A DNA stretch of 64,000 nucleotides, from contig NZ_JAUSUT010000001.1 of the NCBI RefSeq assembly GCF_030814215.1, positions 4,526,001 through 4,590,000 on the forward strand. Direction: 5' to 3'. Numbering within the stretch: position 1 is the stretch's first letter; each line of letters begins with the position of its first letter. This document shows, piece by piece, positions 34,331 through 43,078 of this stretch. Position numbers and translations under genes: made by a program. The notes below the pieces were generated by a model, which saw nothing but the letters and a program-made list of their open reading frames with translations, was not told where the DNA came from and did no database searches. The stretch is from Amycolatopsis thermophila (GTDB taxonomy: Bacteria > Actinomycetota > Actinomycetes > Mycobacteriales > Pseudonocardiaceae).

Positions 34331-35326
34331 ATGGGTGAACTGGGCATCGATCTGGGCAACTCGAACACCGTCGTCTGCACTCCGAACGACGGGCTGGTCT
34401 TCGAAGAACCGTCGGTGATGCTGCTGCGCGACAGCGGCGGACGACGGCCCCGGGTCGCCGCCATCGGGCACGAGGCGCGGGTGATGCTGGGGCGCGCCCC
34501 CGCGTCGTTGACGGCGACGAGACCGTTGCGGGACGGCGTGATCACCGACCTGGACACCGCCCACGAGTTCATCCGGGCGATCCTGCGCAAGGTCGCCCGG
34601 CACCGCTGGCAGCGGTGGCGCACCCGGGCGGTGATCGGTGTCCCGGTGGGCGCGACCGCGCTCGAGCGCCGGGCCCTGCTGGAGGCGGCGGAGGAGGCCG
34701 GGCTGCGCCGGCCGGCGCTGCTGGCGGAACCGATCGCGGGCGCCATCGGGTGCGGGGTCGACCCGCTGGACCGCCGCACCCACCTCGTGGTCGACGTGGG
34801 CGGCGGCACGGCGGAGGTCACCGCGTTCTGCTTCGGCGGTGTCCTCGCGCACCGGTCCTGCCGCGTCGCCGGGGACGAGATGACCCTCGCGGTCTACCAC
34901 CACATCCGCGACGCCCACGGGATCCTCGTCGGTGAGGTGGATGCCGAGGAGATCAAGATCCGGTGCAGCGCGGAGGAGGGGCCGGCGATCGCGGTGTCGG
35001 GGCGGGACGCGGCCACGGGACGGCCGCGGGTCGCTTCGGTCCCCGTCGCCGAGATCGAGGCCGCCGTGCGCCCGGTGACGGACTCGATCATCCGGACGCT
35101 GGCGTCCTGTCTGGACGACCTCCCGCCGCAGAGCGTGGGGGACGTCCTGTCCGAAGGACTGCTGGCCTTCGGCGGCGGCTCCCTGCAACGCGGCTTCCCC
35201 GAGCGGCTCGACGACGCGCTCGGGTTCTCCGTGAAGCCCGCGGAACGGCCGTTGACGTGCGTGGCCGAAGGCGCGGTCGTCGCGTTGCGCAACCGCGCCG
35301 TGCTCGACGCCTTCCGGGGCTGGTGA
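34331..35326 (+). CDS. MreB-like bacterial actin
   Basis: The 331-aa product follows the MreB pattern: phosphate-1 GIDLGNSNTVVC with VFEEPSVMLL, PLRDGVITDLDTAHEFIRAIL, VIGVPVGATALERRAL, AEPIAGAIGCGV, phosphate-2 VVDVGGGTAEV, and the adenosine motif LLAFGGGSL. The protein should polymerise with ATP and guide cell-wall synthesis. The second residue of phosphate-1 varies (GNSNT instead of GTANT), marking it as a divergent paralogue. AGGAG sits 6 nt before the ATG. It converges, with a 4-nt gap, on the SEDS-PBP fusion gene, a natural functional partner. Confidence 0.88.
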   Translation: MGELGIDLGNSNTVVCTPNDGLVFEEPSVMLLRDSGGRRPRVAAIGHEARVMLGRAPASLTATRPLRDGVITDLDTAHEFIRAILRKVARHRWQRWRTRAVIGVPVGATALERRALLEAAEEAGLRRPALLAEPIAGAIGCGVDPLDRRTHLVVDVGGGTAEVTAFCFGGVLAHRSCRVAGDEMTLAVYHHIRDAHGILVGEVDAEEIKIRCSAEEGPAIAVSGRDAATGRPRVASVPVAEIEAAVRPVTDSIIRTLASCLDDLPPQSVGDVLSEGLLAFGGGSLQRGFPERLDDALGFSVKPAERPLTCVAEGAVVALRNRAVLDAFRGW

Positions 35327-35330
35327 CGGG

Positions 35331-38282
35331 TCAGCCGCCGGCGACCTGCTGCACCGGCGGCGTGGCCAGGATGTCCTGCTGGTGGGCGAAGTAGTAGTCC
35401 AGCGCCTGGCGCACCACGGGGCCGGTCCGGGAAGCGCCGTCCCCGTGACCCTGCACCATCGCGGTCACCACGATCGAGGGGGAGTCGAACGGCGCGGCGG
35501 CGGTCATCCAGTCGTCGAGCCCGCTGCCCCCGGCGGACGGGTCCTGGGCCGTGCCGGTCTTCGCGCCCACGGGCACGGGCAACGAGTTCAGCTGCGTCGC
35601 GGTGCCGGAGGTGACCGCGGCGCGCATGCCCTCGCGGACCGGGCCGAGCAGGCCGGCGAACGGTAGCGGGGTGGTCCGCGGTGCCGGCAGGGCGGTGTAG
35701 GTGCCGGACCCGGTCGCCATCCCCAGCCGCGGCGTCACGAGGTTCCCGGTCGCCGCGGCCGCGGTCCACCGGGCGTTCTGCAGCGGGGTCACGGTCAGGT
35801 ACCCCTGGCCGATGCCGAGGATGACGGTCGACCCGCCGTACCAGGTCCCGCCGGCCTGTGTCACCGACTGGGGCGTGCCGAGGTAGCCCGCGCTCTCGCC
35901 GGGCAGGTCGATCCCCGTCGGCTGCCCGACCCCGAACTCGCCGGCGGTGCCCGTCAGCGCGTCCGGTCCGAGTGCGGCGGCGAGCTTGTAGAAGTAGACG
36001 TCGTTGGACCACGCGATGGCCTGCACGAGGTTCTGCGGGGGCAGCACCCGCCAGTTGTTGAACGTGTGCCCGCCGAGGGTGAACGAGCCACCGGTCGGGA
36101 TCACCGCACCGGGGTCCCAGGGGGGAGCCCGCAGGTCCGCAGCGGCGACCACCAGCTTGAAGGTCGACCCGGGCGGCGCGGCGAGCTGGGTGACGTGTTC
36201 CAGCGTGGGCTGTCCCGGTGCGCGGGCCGCCGCCTGCAGCGCGGCGGAGTCCACGGGCGGGCCGTAGGCGTTGTTGTCGAACGAGGGCAGGCTCGCCATG
36301 GCGAGCACGGCGCCGGTGCGCGGATCCATCGCCACCGCACCGCCGACGGCGCCGTGTGGCTCGGTGGCCAGCGCCCCGGCGAGCGTGCTGGTGAGGTACC
36401 GCTGCAACGGCAGGTCCAGCGACAGCCGCAGGTCCGCTCCCGGTACCGGTGCCCGGATCGTGCTCTGGGCGACCGGTTCGCCGACGGGGTCGACCGTGAA
36501 GCAGTCCTGGCCGTCGACGCCGCGCAGGACGGCGTCGTAGGACTGCTCGAGTCCCGCGCGGCCGACGATCGCGGTGGGGGAGAGCCCGGGCCAGCGGCGC
36601 AGTTCGGTGGGCGTGGCGATGCCGGCGAACCCGAGCATCGGGCCGAGCAGCGCGCCCTCGGGGTAGCGGCGGGCCGGCTTCGGCACGAGCACGACGCCGG
36701 GGAGCCCGGCGGCCGCGATCTGCCCCGCGGTCGCGGGCGGCACGTCGGCCAGCGGGGTGGACAGCGTGGTGGCGGGCAGGGTGTCGAGCGTGTGCTGGAC
36801 GGCGTCGGCGGGCTGCCCGGTCAGGGCGGCCAGGCGGTCCACGTCGGCCGGGCGGCCCCGCAGCAGCGCGGGCACGGCGAGCACGGTCTGGGTGTCGACG
36901 CCGGTCGCCAGCGGTGTGCCGTGCCGGTCGGTGATCGTGCCCCGCGGCGCGGGCAGGGTGATGCAGCGGGTCATCTGGGACTGGCCGGCCAGCCGCAGCG
37001 CGGCGCCCTGCGTGTTCTGCAGGTTCCACGCGTAGCCGGCGAAGACCAGCAGGAGGCAGGTCAGCGCCAGCGCGGCGAAACGGCCCAGCCGTGGCCGGGC
37101 GTGCCGCCACGACGGTGCCGACCACAGCCGCCGCCGGGCGCCGTCACGGCGCACGGCGAGCACGATCCCGAGCGCCACCAGGTGCACGAACACCGCGGTG
37201 CCCCCGTAGCTCACGAGCGGGAACGGCACGCCCGCCACCGGCAGCAGGCCGAGGTTGCCCCCCAGCGACACGGCCGCCTCCACACCGATGAGCACGGCGA
37301 GCCCGGCGGCGACCAGACCGCCGGCCCGCTCCCGCGGTACGCGCGCGGCCACCGCGAGCCGCCACACCAGCACCAGCGCGGCCGCCACCGCCGCGGCCGC
37401 GGCCACCAGGCCCCACTGCTCGGCAAGGCTCGCCAGGGCCAGGTCGGTCTCCCGCTCCGGCAGGTACTCCGCGAGCAGCTGGCGCATCGGGTTGCCCGCC
37501 TGACCCAACAGCCCGCCGGAGGCGAGGGCGATGTGGGCCTGGTACACGGCCCAGCCGGTGCCGGAGTTCGCGGGGGTCGCGGCGAGGAACGCCGTGAGGC
37601 GGTCGATCTGGTAGGGCCGGAGCAGCCCGACGGCCAGCGGCGCGATCACCAGGGCCCCGCCGAACAGCGGCACCAGGAAGCGCGCCGGGATGCGGCCGAG
37701 GATCATCATGGTCGCGGTGAGCACGACCAGCAGCGTGGCCGTGCTCAGGTCCGGTTCCAGCACGGTCAGCCCGATCGGGATGGCCGCGAGGACGAGGGAG
37801 AACAGGAACCGCTGCCAGTCCGGGCGGTTCGACCCGGCCACACCGGCCAGCACGATCAGCAGGCCCAGTTTCGCCAGCTCCGAGGGCTGGAAGGTGAATC
37901 CGGACAGGGCGATCCAGCGTTGCGCCCCGTTGGCCTCGGAGCCCACCACGAGCACGGCGGCCAGCGCCACGACGGCCACGCCGTAGCAGGCCCAGCCCAG
38001 CAGGGTGAGCAGCCGCGCCCGGATGCGCCAGAACACCACCAGCCCGGCCACCCCGGCGAGCACGACGACGGCCTGGTGGTCGGCCAGGGGCAGGCCGCCG
38101 ACCGCGTAGAGGTTGAGGATGCCCAGCCCGGCCAGGACGAGCAGCGCGAGGACCGCGGCCAGGTCGAACGCCCCCGCCGGCACCCGGGGCAGGCGCAGCC
38201 GGGGCCAGGGACGGCGCCGGCGCAGGCGATGGCGCCGGGAGCGTCCCGGTCCGTTGGGCCCGCCTCCTTCGAGTGTCAGCAC
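35331..38282 (-). CDS. SEDS (RodA/FtsW) glycosyltransferase fused to a class B PBP
   Basis: One uninterrupted 983-aa frame. Residues ~38-378 are a multi-pass SEDS domain: GSEANGAQRWIALSGFTFQPSELAKLG, LEPDLSTA with the putative catalytic D178, GGLLGQAG and FPLVSYGGTA. After a basic linker, residues ~400-420 give one more helix (RFAALALTCLLLVFAGYAW), then PRGTITDRHGTPLAT (class B PBP pedestal), and a transpeptidase domain: S706-T-F-K709, S759-N-D761 (SxD as in PBP2) and K908-T-G910. RodA and PbpA are normally separate partner proteins that make glycan strands and cross-link them; here both are in one chain. GTG 38282 overlaps the stop of the upstream membrane-protein gene by 7 nt; no frame break is seen between domains. 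Confidence 0.9.
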   Translation of the reverse strand: MLTLEGGGPNGPGRSRRHRLRRRRPWPRLRLPRVPAGAFDLAAVLALLVLAGLGILNLYAVGGLPLADHQAVVVLAGVAGLVVFWRIRARLLTLLGWACYGVAVVALAAVLVVGSEANGAQRWIALSGFTFQPSELAKLGLLIVLAGVAGSNRPDWQRFLFSLVLAAIPIGLTVLEPDLSTATLLVVLTATMMILGRIPARFLVPLFGGALVIAPLAVGLLRPYQIDRLTAFLAATPANSGTGWAVYQAHIALASGGLLGQAGNPMRQLLAEYLPERETDLALASLAEQWGLVAAAAAVAAALVLVWRLAVAARVPRERAGGLVAAGLAVLIGVEAAVSLGGNLGLLPVAGVPFPLVSYGGTAVFVHLVALGIVLAVRRDGARRRLWSAPSWRHARPRLGRFAALALTCLLLVFAGYAWNLQNTQGAALRLAGQSQMTRCITLPAPRGTITDRHGTPLATGVDTQTVLAVPALLRGRPADVDRLAALTGQPADAVQHTLDTLPATTLSTPLADVPPATAGQIAAAGLPGVVLVPKPARRYPEGALLGPMLGFAGIATPTELRRWPGLSPTAIVGRAGLEQSYDAVLRGVDGQDCFTVDPVGEPVAQSTIRAPVPGADLRLSLDLPLQRYLTSTLAGALATEPHGAVGGAVAMDPRTGAVLAMASLPSFDNNAYGPPVDSAALQAAARAPGQPTLEHVTQLAAPPGSTFKLVVAAADLRAPPWDPGAVIPTGGSFTLGGHTFNNWRVLPPQNLVQAIAWSNDVYFYKLAAALGPDALTGTAGEFGVGQPTGIDLPGESAGYLGTPQSVTQAGGTWYGGSTVILGIGQGYLTVTPLQNARWTAAAATGNLVTPRLGMATGSGTYTALPAPRTTPLPFAGLLGPVREGMRAAVTSGTATQLNSLPVPVGAKTGTAQDPSAGGSGLDDWMTAAAPFDSPSIVVTAMVQGHGDGASRTGPVVRQALDYYFAHQQDILATPPVQQVAGG

Positions 38283-39277
38283 GACGGACTCCCCACGATC
38301 AAGGGTGGGCTGCTCGCGCGCCCCGGCGAGCCGGTCACCGCGAACACCGCGACCGTCCGCGCGGCCGGCAGGGGCACTTCGGTGACCACGTTGAGCCGCG
38401 TGTCCTGGGCGGCGGCGGCGAGTTTCCCGCCCGGCGCGGTGGTTTGCGCCCCGGTGCAGCGGTCGACGATCATGACGTCCCAGGCGAGCGTGAGGGCGTC
38501 GTGCGGGGGCGTGAGGTCCACCTGCAACCGGACCTGGCAGGACTGTCCGGGCGCGCAGAGCACGAGCGGGCGGAGGTCGAGGCCGCCCACCGGGGTGGAC
38601 GACGGCGGCGCCGGCGCGGCGACCGGTCGCGGCGGGACGGTGGTCGGCGCGGACGCCTCGGGCGCGGCACGACCGGCGTCGAGCAGAACGCGCAGGTCGT
38701 TGCTGAGCCGGTCGTGCAGCAGCAGCCATTCGAGCAGGACGGCGGCGGCCAGCGCGGCCAGCGCGGCCAGACCGCGCCACAGCGGCCGCAGGCCCGCTCG
38801 CGGGCGGCGGGGCACGGGCACCAGGGGTGCGCGTGCCGGCGGGGTCGCGGCGGGCTCGGGCCGTCGCCCCAGGGCGGCGTTCACGAGGACCGCGACCTCG
38901 GCGGCCACGCGCTCCGGATCGGGCCCGGCCAGCCGGGAAGCCACCTCGGGCGCCGCCGCGCCCGCCGCGATGTCCCGGGCCGCGTCACGCAGGGTACGGC
39001 GAGCCCGTTCGTCGCTTCGGACGTTGTCCGCCAACAAGGTCAGCAGTGCGGCGAGGCCGGAGCGGTCGAGCGGGCCGGGCGGACCGGTGGTCAGCACCTC
39101 GCCGTGGTGGTCGACCAGGACCGATGCCGCCGGCCCGGCGACCGGTGCCCGGCCGAGTGCTGTGACGATTCCGTGGGCGAGGAAGAGCGCCTGCTCGCCC
39201 GTGACATCACCGACGCGCAGCAGCCGCCGCACCGTGAGAGTCCCCGTGGGGTGCGCGATCTCCGCCCGCTGGACCAT
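38276..39277 (-). CDS. One-TM protein coupled to the SEDS-PBP fusion
   Basis: The 333-aa product has a cytoplasmic N-terminal domain (~1-140) with segments LFLAHGIVTALGRA and SVLVDHHGEVLTTGPP that faintly recall the C-lobe of a degenerate protein kinase, a membrane helix at ~168-188 (RGLAALAALAAAVLLEWLLL), a proline/alanine-rich linker and an extracytoplasmic domain with paired cysteines (LVLCAPGQSCQ, DRCTGAQ). It overlaps the SEDS-PBP start by 7 nt, so the two are made together. I do not recognise the family; a pseudokinase-like sensor or scaffold for the wall synthase is a guess. Start ATG with GGAGGTAA upstream. Confidence 0.75.
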   Translation of the reverse strand: MVQRAEIAHPTGTLTVRRLLRVGDVTGEQALFLAHGIVTALGRAPVAGPAASVLVDHHGEVLTTGPPGPLDRSGLAALLTLLADNVRSDERARRTLRDAARDIAAGAAAPEVASRLAGPDPERVAAEVAVLVNAALGRRPEPAATPPARAPLVPVPRRPRAGLRPLWRGLAALAALAAAVLLEWLLLHDRLSNDLRVLLDAGRAAPEASAPTTVPPRPVAAPAPPSSTPVGGLDLRPLVLCAPGQSCQVRLQVDLTPPHDALTLAWDVMIVDRCTGAQTTAPGGKLAAAAQDTRLNVVTEVPLPAARTVAVFAVTGSPGRASSPPLIVGSPSC

Positions 39278-39644
39278 CCCCGTTACCTCCCCGCACCGTC
39301 CAGTTTCGCCCGGATGCCGCAGAGGGCAAGGCTTTCGGGGGCCAGCGGCGCCCGATCGTTATTGAGGAGGCCGGCGAGTGCTCCCTGATCAAGGCGCGGG
39401 GCGGTCGTCCACCCGCTCGCCGATCACCAGTGTGGGGGACAGGCGGCGGACGTCCTTTCCGGACGGTGCGGGCCGTGCGCGGGCGAGGTCAGCCGCAGTG
39501 TGATCAGCTCCGGCTCGGCCGGTGCTGGGCAGCATCCCCCGGCGCGGCCCCCGTGACCCACTGCTGCACGCCGTCGCGACCGGCCCGGTCCTGCACCACT
39601 CCGCACCGGGCACGACACCGTCTTCCTCGAGCGTCGCTCACCGG
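39278..39644. other. 367-nt gap without recognisable gene
   Basis: Between the divergent-to-codirectional membrane-protein gene and the M20 peptidase. Short minus-strand frames here end in peptides such as SPTLVIGERVDD that could be the decayed end of an older gene, but no family is recognisable. It must contain the promoter of the 38276-39277 gene. Confidence 0.35.
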
Positions 39645-40907
39645 TCAACCGGCCGCTCCGGGCTCGGGCGCCCCGTCCGTTCCCAGCCAGGCGAGCGCGG
39701 CGACGGTCATCGCGCTGACGCCGGTGTCGAGCGTCGGCTGGATGACGGGTGCGAACCTCGGGCTGTGGTTGACCGGGATGTCGCGGGCGAGCGTGCCCCG
39801 CTTCTCGGCGTCGGCGTACTCGGCCGGGTCGATGCCGCCGAACCCCCAGTAGGTGAACGGCGCGCCGAACGCCCGCGGGATCTGGCTCATGTCCTCGCTC
39901 GCGGTCTGCCGCTCGATGGTGTGGGACTCGTCGAAGTACCGGGCGAACGCGGCCGCGACCCGCGCGGTGGGTTCCTCGTCGTTGATCGTCGGCGGGAAGG
40001 AGGTGATCCGCTTGATCTCCGGGGGTTGCGGGGACCCGGACGCCGCGCATTCGGCTCGCACGATCCGCTCGACGGCCTCCAGCACGTGGGTGCGCGTCGC
40101 GTCGTCGTAGGTGCGCACGTTGAGCTGGATCACCGCGCTGTCCGGGATGATGTTGGGCCCGGACCCGGCGTGGATGCTGCCGACGGTGAGCACCGCGGGG
40201 GTGGTGGCGGCCAGCTCCCGGGCGACGACGGTCTGCAGGCGCACGACGATCATCGCGGCCATTACCACGGGATCCACGGCCGCTTCGGGCTTCGAGCCGT
40301 GCGCGCCGCGGCCGTGGACGGTCACCTCGAGACTGTCCGCGGCCGACAGGAACGAGCCCGCGCGGGTGCCGACGTACCCGGCGGGGTAGGGCAGGACGTG
40401 CTGGGCCAGCACGACATCGGGCGTGGGTGCCCGGCCGGTCAGCCCGTCGCCGATCATGGTGTCGGCGCCGTCGCCGTTCTCCTCCGACGGCTGGAACAGC
40501 GCCACGAACGTGCCCCGCCAGGCGTCCCCGGCTCCGGCGAGCAGCCGCGCGCACCCGGTCAGCGCGGCCACGTGCATGTCGTGCCCGCAGGCGTGCATGA
40601 CCGGCTGGTCGCCGTCGGTGACCGTCGACGCGTACGGCAACCCGGTCGCTTCCCGCACGGGCAGGGCGTCCATGTCCGCACGGGCCATCACCACCGGCCC
40701 GGCGCCGTTGGCCAGGACCCCGACCACCCCGGTGCCGCCGATGCCCTCGGTGACGTCGTAGCCGGACTCGCGCAACGCCCGGGCGGCCTTGGCGGCGGTG
40801 CGGTGCTCCCGCAGGCCCAGTTCCGGGTGCCGGTGCAGATCCCGGTAGAGCTCCTCGAGATCGTCCCGGACGTCGGCCAGGCCGGCGAGGACCTGATGAA
40901 CGCTCAT
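39645..40907 (-). CDS. M20 family amidohydrolase/peptidase
   Basis: The 420-aa product is an M20D-type metallo-amidohydrolase (hippurate hydrolase / N-acyl amino acid deacylase group): HRHPELGLREH, ARADMDALPVREATGLPYAS, the metal ligands C107-G-H109-D-M-H112, PSEEN with the catalytic glutamate, GAHGSKPEAAVDPV in the dimerisation domain, and a late GFGGIDP region. ATG 40907 is favoured by GAGGAG 5 nt upstream. Cytoplasmic; would release an amino acid from an acylated form. Confidence 0.9.
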   Translation of the reverse strand: MSVHQVLAGLADVRDDLEELYRDLHRHPELGLREHRTAAKAARALRESGYDVTEGIGGTGVVGVLANGAGPVVMARADMDALPVREATGLPYASTVTDGDQPVMHACGHDMHVAALTGCARLLAGAGDAWRGTFVALFQPSEENGDGADTMIGDGLTGRAPTPDVVLAQHVLPYPAGYVGTRAGSFLSAADSLEVTVHGRGAHGSKPEAAVDPVVMAAMIVVRLQTVVARELAATTPAVLTVGSIHAGSGPNIIPDSAVIQLNVRTYDDATRTHVLEAVERIVRAECAASGSPQPPEIKRITSFPPTINDEEPTARVAAAFARYFDESHTIERQTASEDMSQIPRAFGAPFTYWGFGGIDPAEYADAEKRGTLARDIPVNHSPRFAPVIQPTLDTGVSAMTVAALAWLGTDGAPEPGAAG

Positions 40908-40996
40908 CACGACTCCTCGGCCGGTGTCAACCGGTATCGAGTCTAGGAGGGTCTCGGCGCGGCCGCCCGGTGGCCGTCCTGCGTAGGGTGCCGGGT

Positions 40997-41701
40997 ATGG
41001 CGGCGATCGAGACGATCACCCAGGTGACGCGCTACCTCGACCTGGCGGGGGTGTTCGCGTGCGCGATGCTCGGCGGGGCCATCGCGCGCGTCGAGCGGCT
41101 GGACCTGTTCGGGTTCCTCGTGGTGGGCAGCGTGTCCGGGCTCGGCGGCGGCGTCATCCGCGACACGCTCCTGCAACACGGCACGCCGGTCGCGCTGACC
41201 GACTACGCCTACCTGACGACCGCGCTGGCCGGCGCGCTGCTGTCGTTCGTGATCTCGATCAGCGAGAGCGCGTGGGACAAGCTGTTCACGGCTCTGGACG
41301 CGGCGGTGATCGGGTTCTGGGCGGTCACCGGGGCGCAGAAGACGCTCGCCGCCGGGTTGGGCTGGCTGCCGGCGATCCTGCTGGGCACGACGTCGGCCGT
41401 GGGCGGCGGGGCGCTGCGGGACATCTTGTTGCGGCGGGTGCCGGCCGTGTTCGGCGGCACCCCGCTGTACGGCACGGTCGCGGCGGCCGTCGCGGCCACC
41501 ATGGTGATCTGCACCGACCTGGGCGTCCCGCTGGTGGGCATCGTGGTCGGCGTCGTGGGCGCCCTGCTGTTCCGCGTGGCCGCCGTCAGGTTCGGGTGGA
41601 ACCTGCCCAACGGGCTGGAGTGGCAGCCGCACTCCCGGCTGGCGAGCGCGTGGCGCAACCGCCGCCAGCGCCGCAACCCGCCCCAGGACGGCACCAGCTG
41701 A
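40997..41701 (+). CDS. UPF0126/TRIC-family membrane protein
   Basis: The 234-aa product has seven predicted membrane helices and the duplicated family motif: LGGGVIRDTLLQ in the first half and VGGGALRDILLRR in the second, each beside a glycine-rich helix. Family members are TRIC-like cation channels or, in some bacteria, glycine-related transporters. ATG at 40997, no strong ribosome site. Divergent from the M20 gene. Confidence 0.88.
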   Translation: MAAIETITQVTRYLDLAGVFACAMLGGAIARVERLDLFGFLVVGSVSGLGGGVIRDTLLQHGTPVALTDYAYLTTALAGALLSFVISISESAWDKLFTALDAAVIGFWAVTGAQKTLAAGLGWLPAILLGTTSAVGGGALRDILLRRVPAVFGGTPLYGTVAAAVAATMVICTDLGVPLVGIVVGVVGALLFRVAAVRFGWNLPNGLEWQPHSRLASAWRNRRQRRNPPQDGTS

Positions 41702-41724
41702 CCGGGGGTGCCAGGCGGCGCCCG

Positions 41725-41982
41725 TCACCGCTCGGAGGCGTTGTCCCTGCGGTGATCACCGGGGATGATCACCTCCTCGGTGCCCAGCCGGTGCTGGACC
41801 ACGAGGGCCACCTGCCCCGTGCGCAGTGTGTTGAACCCCTTCCCGACGGAAACCTGGCGGGCCCGGCGTGCGGCGATCTCCTCTGCGGCCGACGACCCCG
41901 GCCGGGTACCCGCCGGAGGCCGGGTGCTGGAACCGGCGCCCCCGGTGGCGGGGGCGCCGTGTCGCCCGCCGACGATGGTCAC
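41725..41982 (-). CDS. Possible small protein (85 aa), unproven
   Basis: A minus-strand frame from GTG 41982 to the stop at 41725. Its second half (AAEEIAARRARQVSVGKGFN, LRTGQVALVVQHRLGTEEVIIPG) reads like real protein, with normal amino-acid balance, whereas the first half is low-complexity. No clear ribosome site. It lies between the TRIC-like gene and the intradiol dioxygenase on the same strand as the latter, in an otherwise empty 366-nt gap; could also be a fragment of an older gene. Family not recognised. Confidence 0.35.
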   Translation of the reverse strand: MTIVGGRHGAPATGGAGSSTRPPAGTRPGSSAAEEIAARRARQVSVGKGFNTLRTGQVALVVQHRLGTEEVIIPGDHRRDNASER

Positions 41983-42067
41983 TGTCGTCGTCGCAATCTC
42001 CGGTGTGCCCGACCGGTTCCGCGATGTGCGGGAACCGGCAGCACCGCCGGCAACGCGGCGCTCGGAC

Positions 42068-42925
42068 CTACCGCGCGCGTTCGAGGACGAAGTCGTACCG
42101 GGCCAGCAGGCCACCGTCGCCCCGCGGCTGCGGGTCGAGGACGAGCTCGGGTTTGGTGGCGCGGGCCACGTCGTCATCGAGCCAGTCGCCGCCTTCGAAG
42201 TACAACTGGGTGGTGATCCGGCGATAACCCGGGGCGCGCACGATCAGGTGCAGGTGCGCCGGCCGCCAGGGGTGCCAGCCCGCCGCCTCGATGAGCTCGC
42301 CGGTCGGACCGTCGGTCGGGATCTGGTACGGGGCCGGCTTGATCGTGCTGATCTCGAACCGGCCCTGTCCGTCGCAGACCACGACCCCGCGCAGGTTCCC
42401 CTCCGGGACGTGCGCGGCGAACCCGCTGTAGTACCCCTCGTCGTCGGCGTGCCAGATGTCCAGCTCGGCTCCCGGGACCGGGTCGCCGTCGAGGTCCCGA
42501 ACCTGACCGGTGAACACGAGCGGAACGCCCTTCTCGCCGGGGCGCATGGGCAGCTGCGTCACCGACGGCAGCTTCGGCCGGCCGGGCAGGTAGTACGGCC
42601 CCAGGATGCTTCCCTTGGTGCCGTTGCGCTCCTCCGATGCGACCTCCTCCACGACGTGCTCGACGAACACGTCCAGCAGCAGCGGCCACTCGCCGCCCTC
42701 GCCGACCTCGATCAGCCACTGCTTGGCGGCCTGGAACTCCGGGTAGGTCACCTTCTTCGCGCGGATGGCGGCGTGTACCCCGTCGAGCACCGCCGACACG
42801 ACATCGCTGGTCCGTTCCGCGGAGACCGCCGGCGTGGCGTGGTCCTCGGTGCGTGCGGAACGGAAGACCTGCGTGGCGGAGGCGCCGGCGCCGGCGGCGG
42901 TCGGCGGGTGTTCGGTGGCGGTCAT
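42068..42925 (-). CDS. Intradiol ring-cleavage dioxygenase (hydroxyquinol/catechol 1,2-type)
   Basis: The 285-aa product is a non-haem Fe(III) intradiol dioxygenase: a helical N-terminal dimerisation part, then GPYYLPGRP with the first tyrosine ligand, LDIWHADDEGYYSG with the second, and PAHLHLIVRAPGY with the two histidines. Length and sequence style match hydroxyquinol/chlorocatechol 1,2-dioxygenases, which open the ring to (hydroxy)cis,cis-muconate or maleylacetate. GGAGGGAG precedes the ATG. It is divergent from the flavin reductase gene, with a pair of 10-bp inverted half-sites in between. Confidence 0.9.
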   Translation of the reverse strand: MTATEHPPTAAGAGASATQVFRSARTEDHATPAVSAERTSDVVSAVLDGVHAAIRAKKVTYPEFQAAKQWLIEVGEGGEWPLLLDVFVEHVVEEVASEERNGTKGSILGPYYLPGRPKLPSVTQLPMRPGEKGVPLVFTGQVRDLDGDPVPGAELDIWHADDEGYYSGFAAHVPEGNLRGVVVCDGQGRFEISTIKPAPYQIPTDGPTGELIEAAGWHPWRPAHLHLIVRAPGYRRITTQLYFEGGDWLDDDVARATKPELVLDPQPRGDGGLLARYDFVLERAR

Positions 42926-42971
42926 CGGATGCTCCCTCCGTGGCGGGTTGTCCGCCGGACAGTCGCACGAC

Positions 42972-43026
42972 CCCGTGAACCCGGCGGAAACGCGCGACGG
43001 GCGGTGCTTTCGGTCCGGTTCACGGG
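42972..43026. promoter_or_regulatory. Perfect 10-bp inverted repeat in a divergent promoter
   Basis: CCCGTGAACC (42972-42981) and GGTTCACGGG (43017-43026) are exact complements, centres 45 nt apart, in the gap between the dioxygenase (minus) and flavin reductase (plus) genes. The arrangement suggests two half-sites for a single regulator serving both directions, perhaps the large BTAD regulator encoded next door. Confidence 0.6.
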
Positions 43027-43078
43027 AATGCCGGATTCTCGTGGGCGACCGGGCAGGGCCGGACGTGAGGAGTGCGTG

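Noticed and set aside
36066-39365. A 1099-codon open frame on the plus strand antisense to the SEDS-PBP gene
   Set aside because: Its product is a Gly/Arg/Pro/Gln-rich string without domains; it is the usual antisense shadow of a GC-rich gene, while the minus-strand frame has full motif sets.
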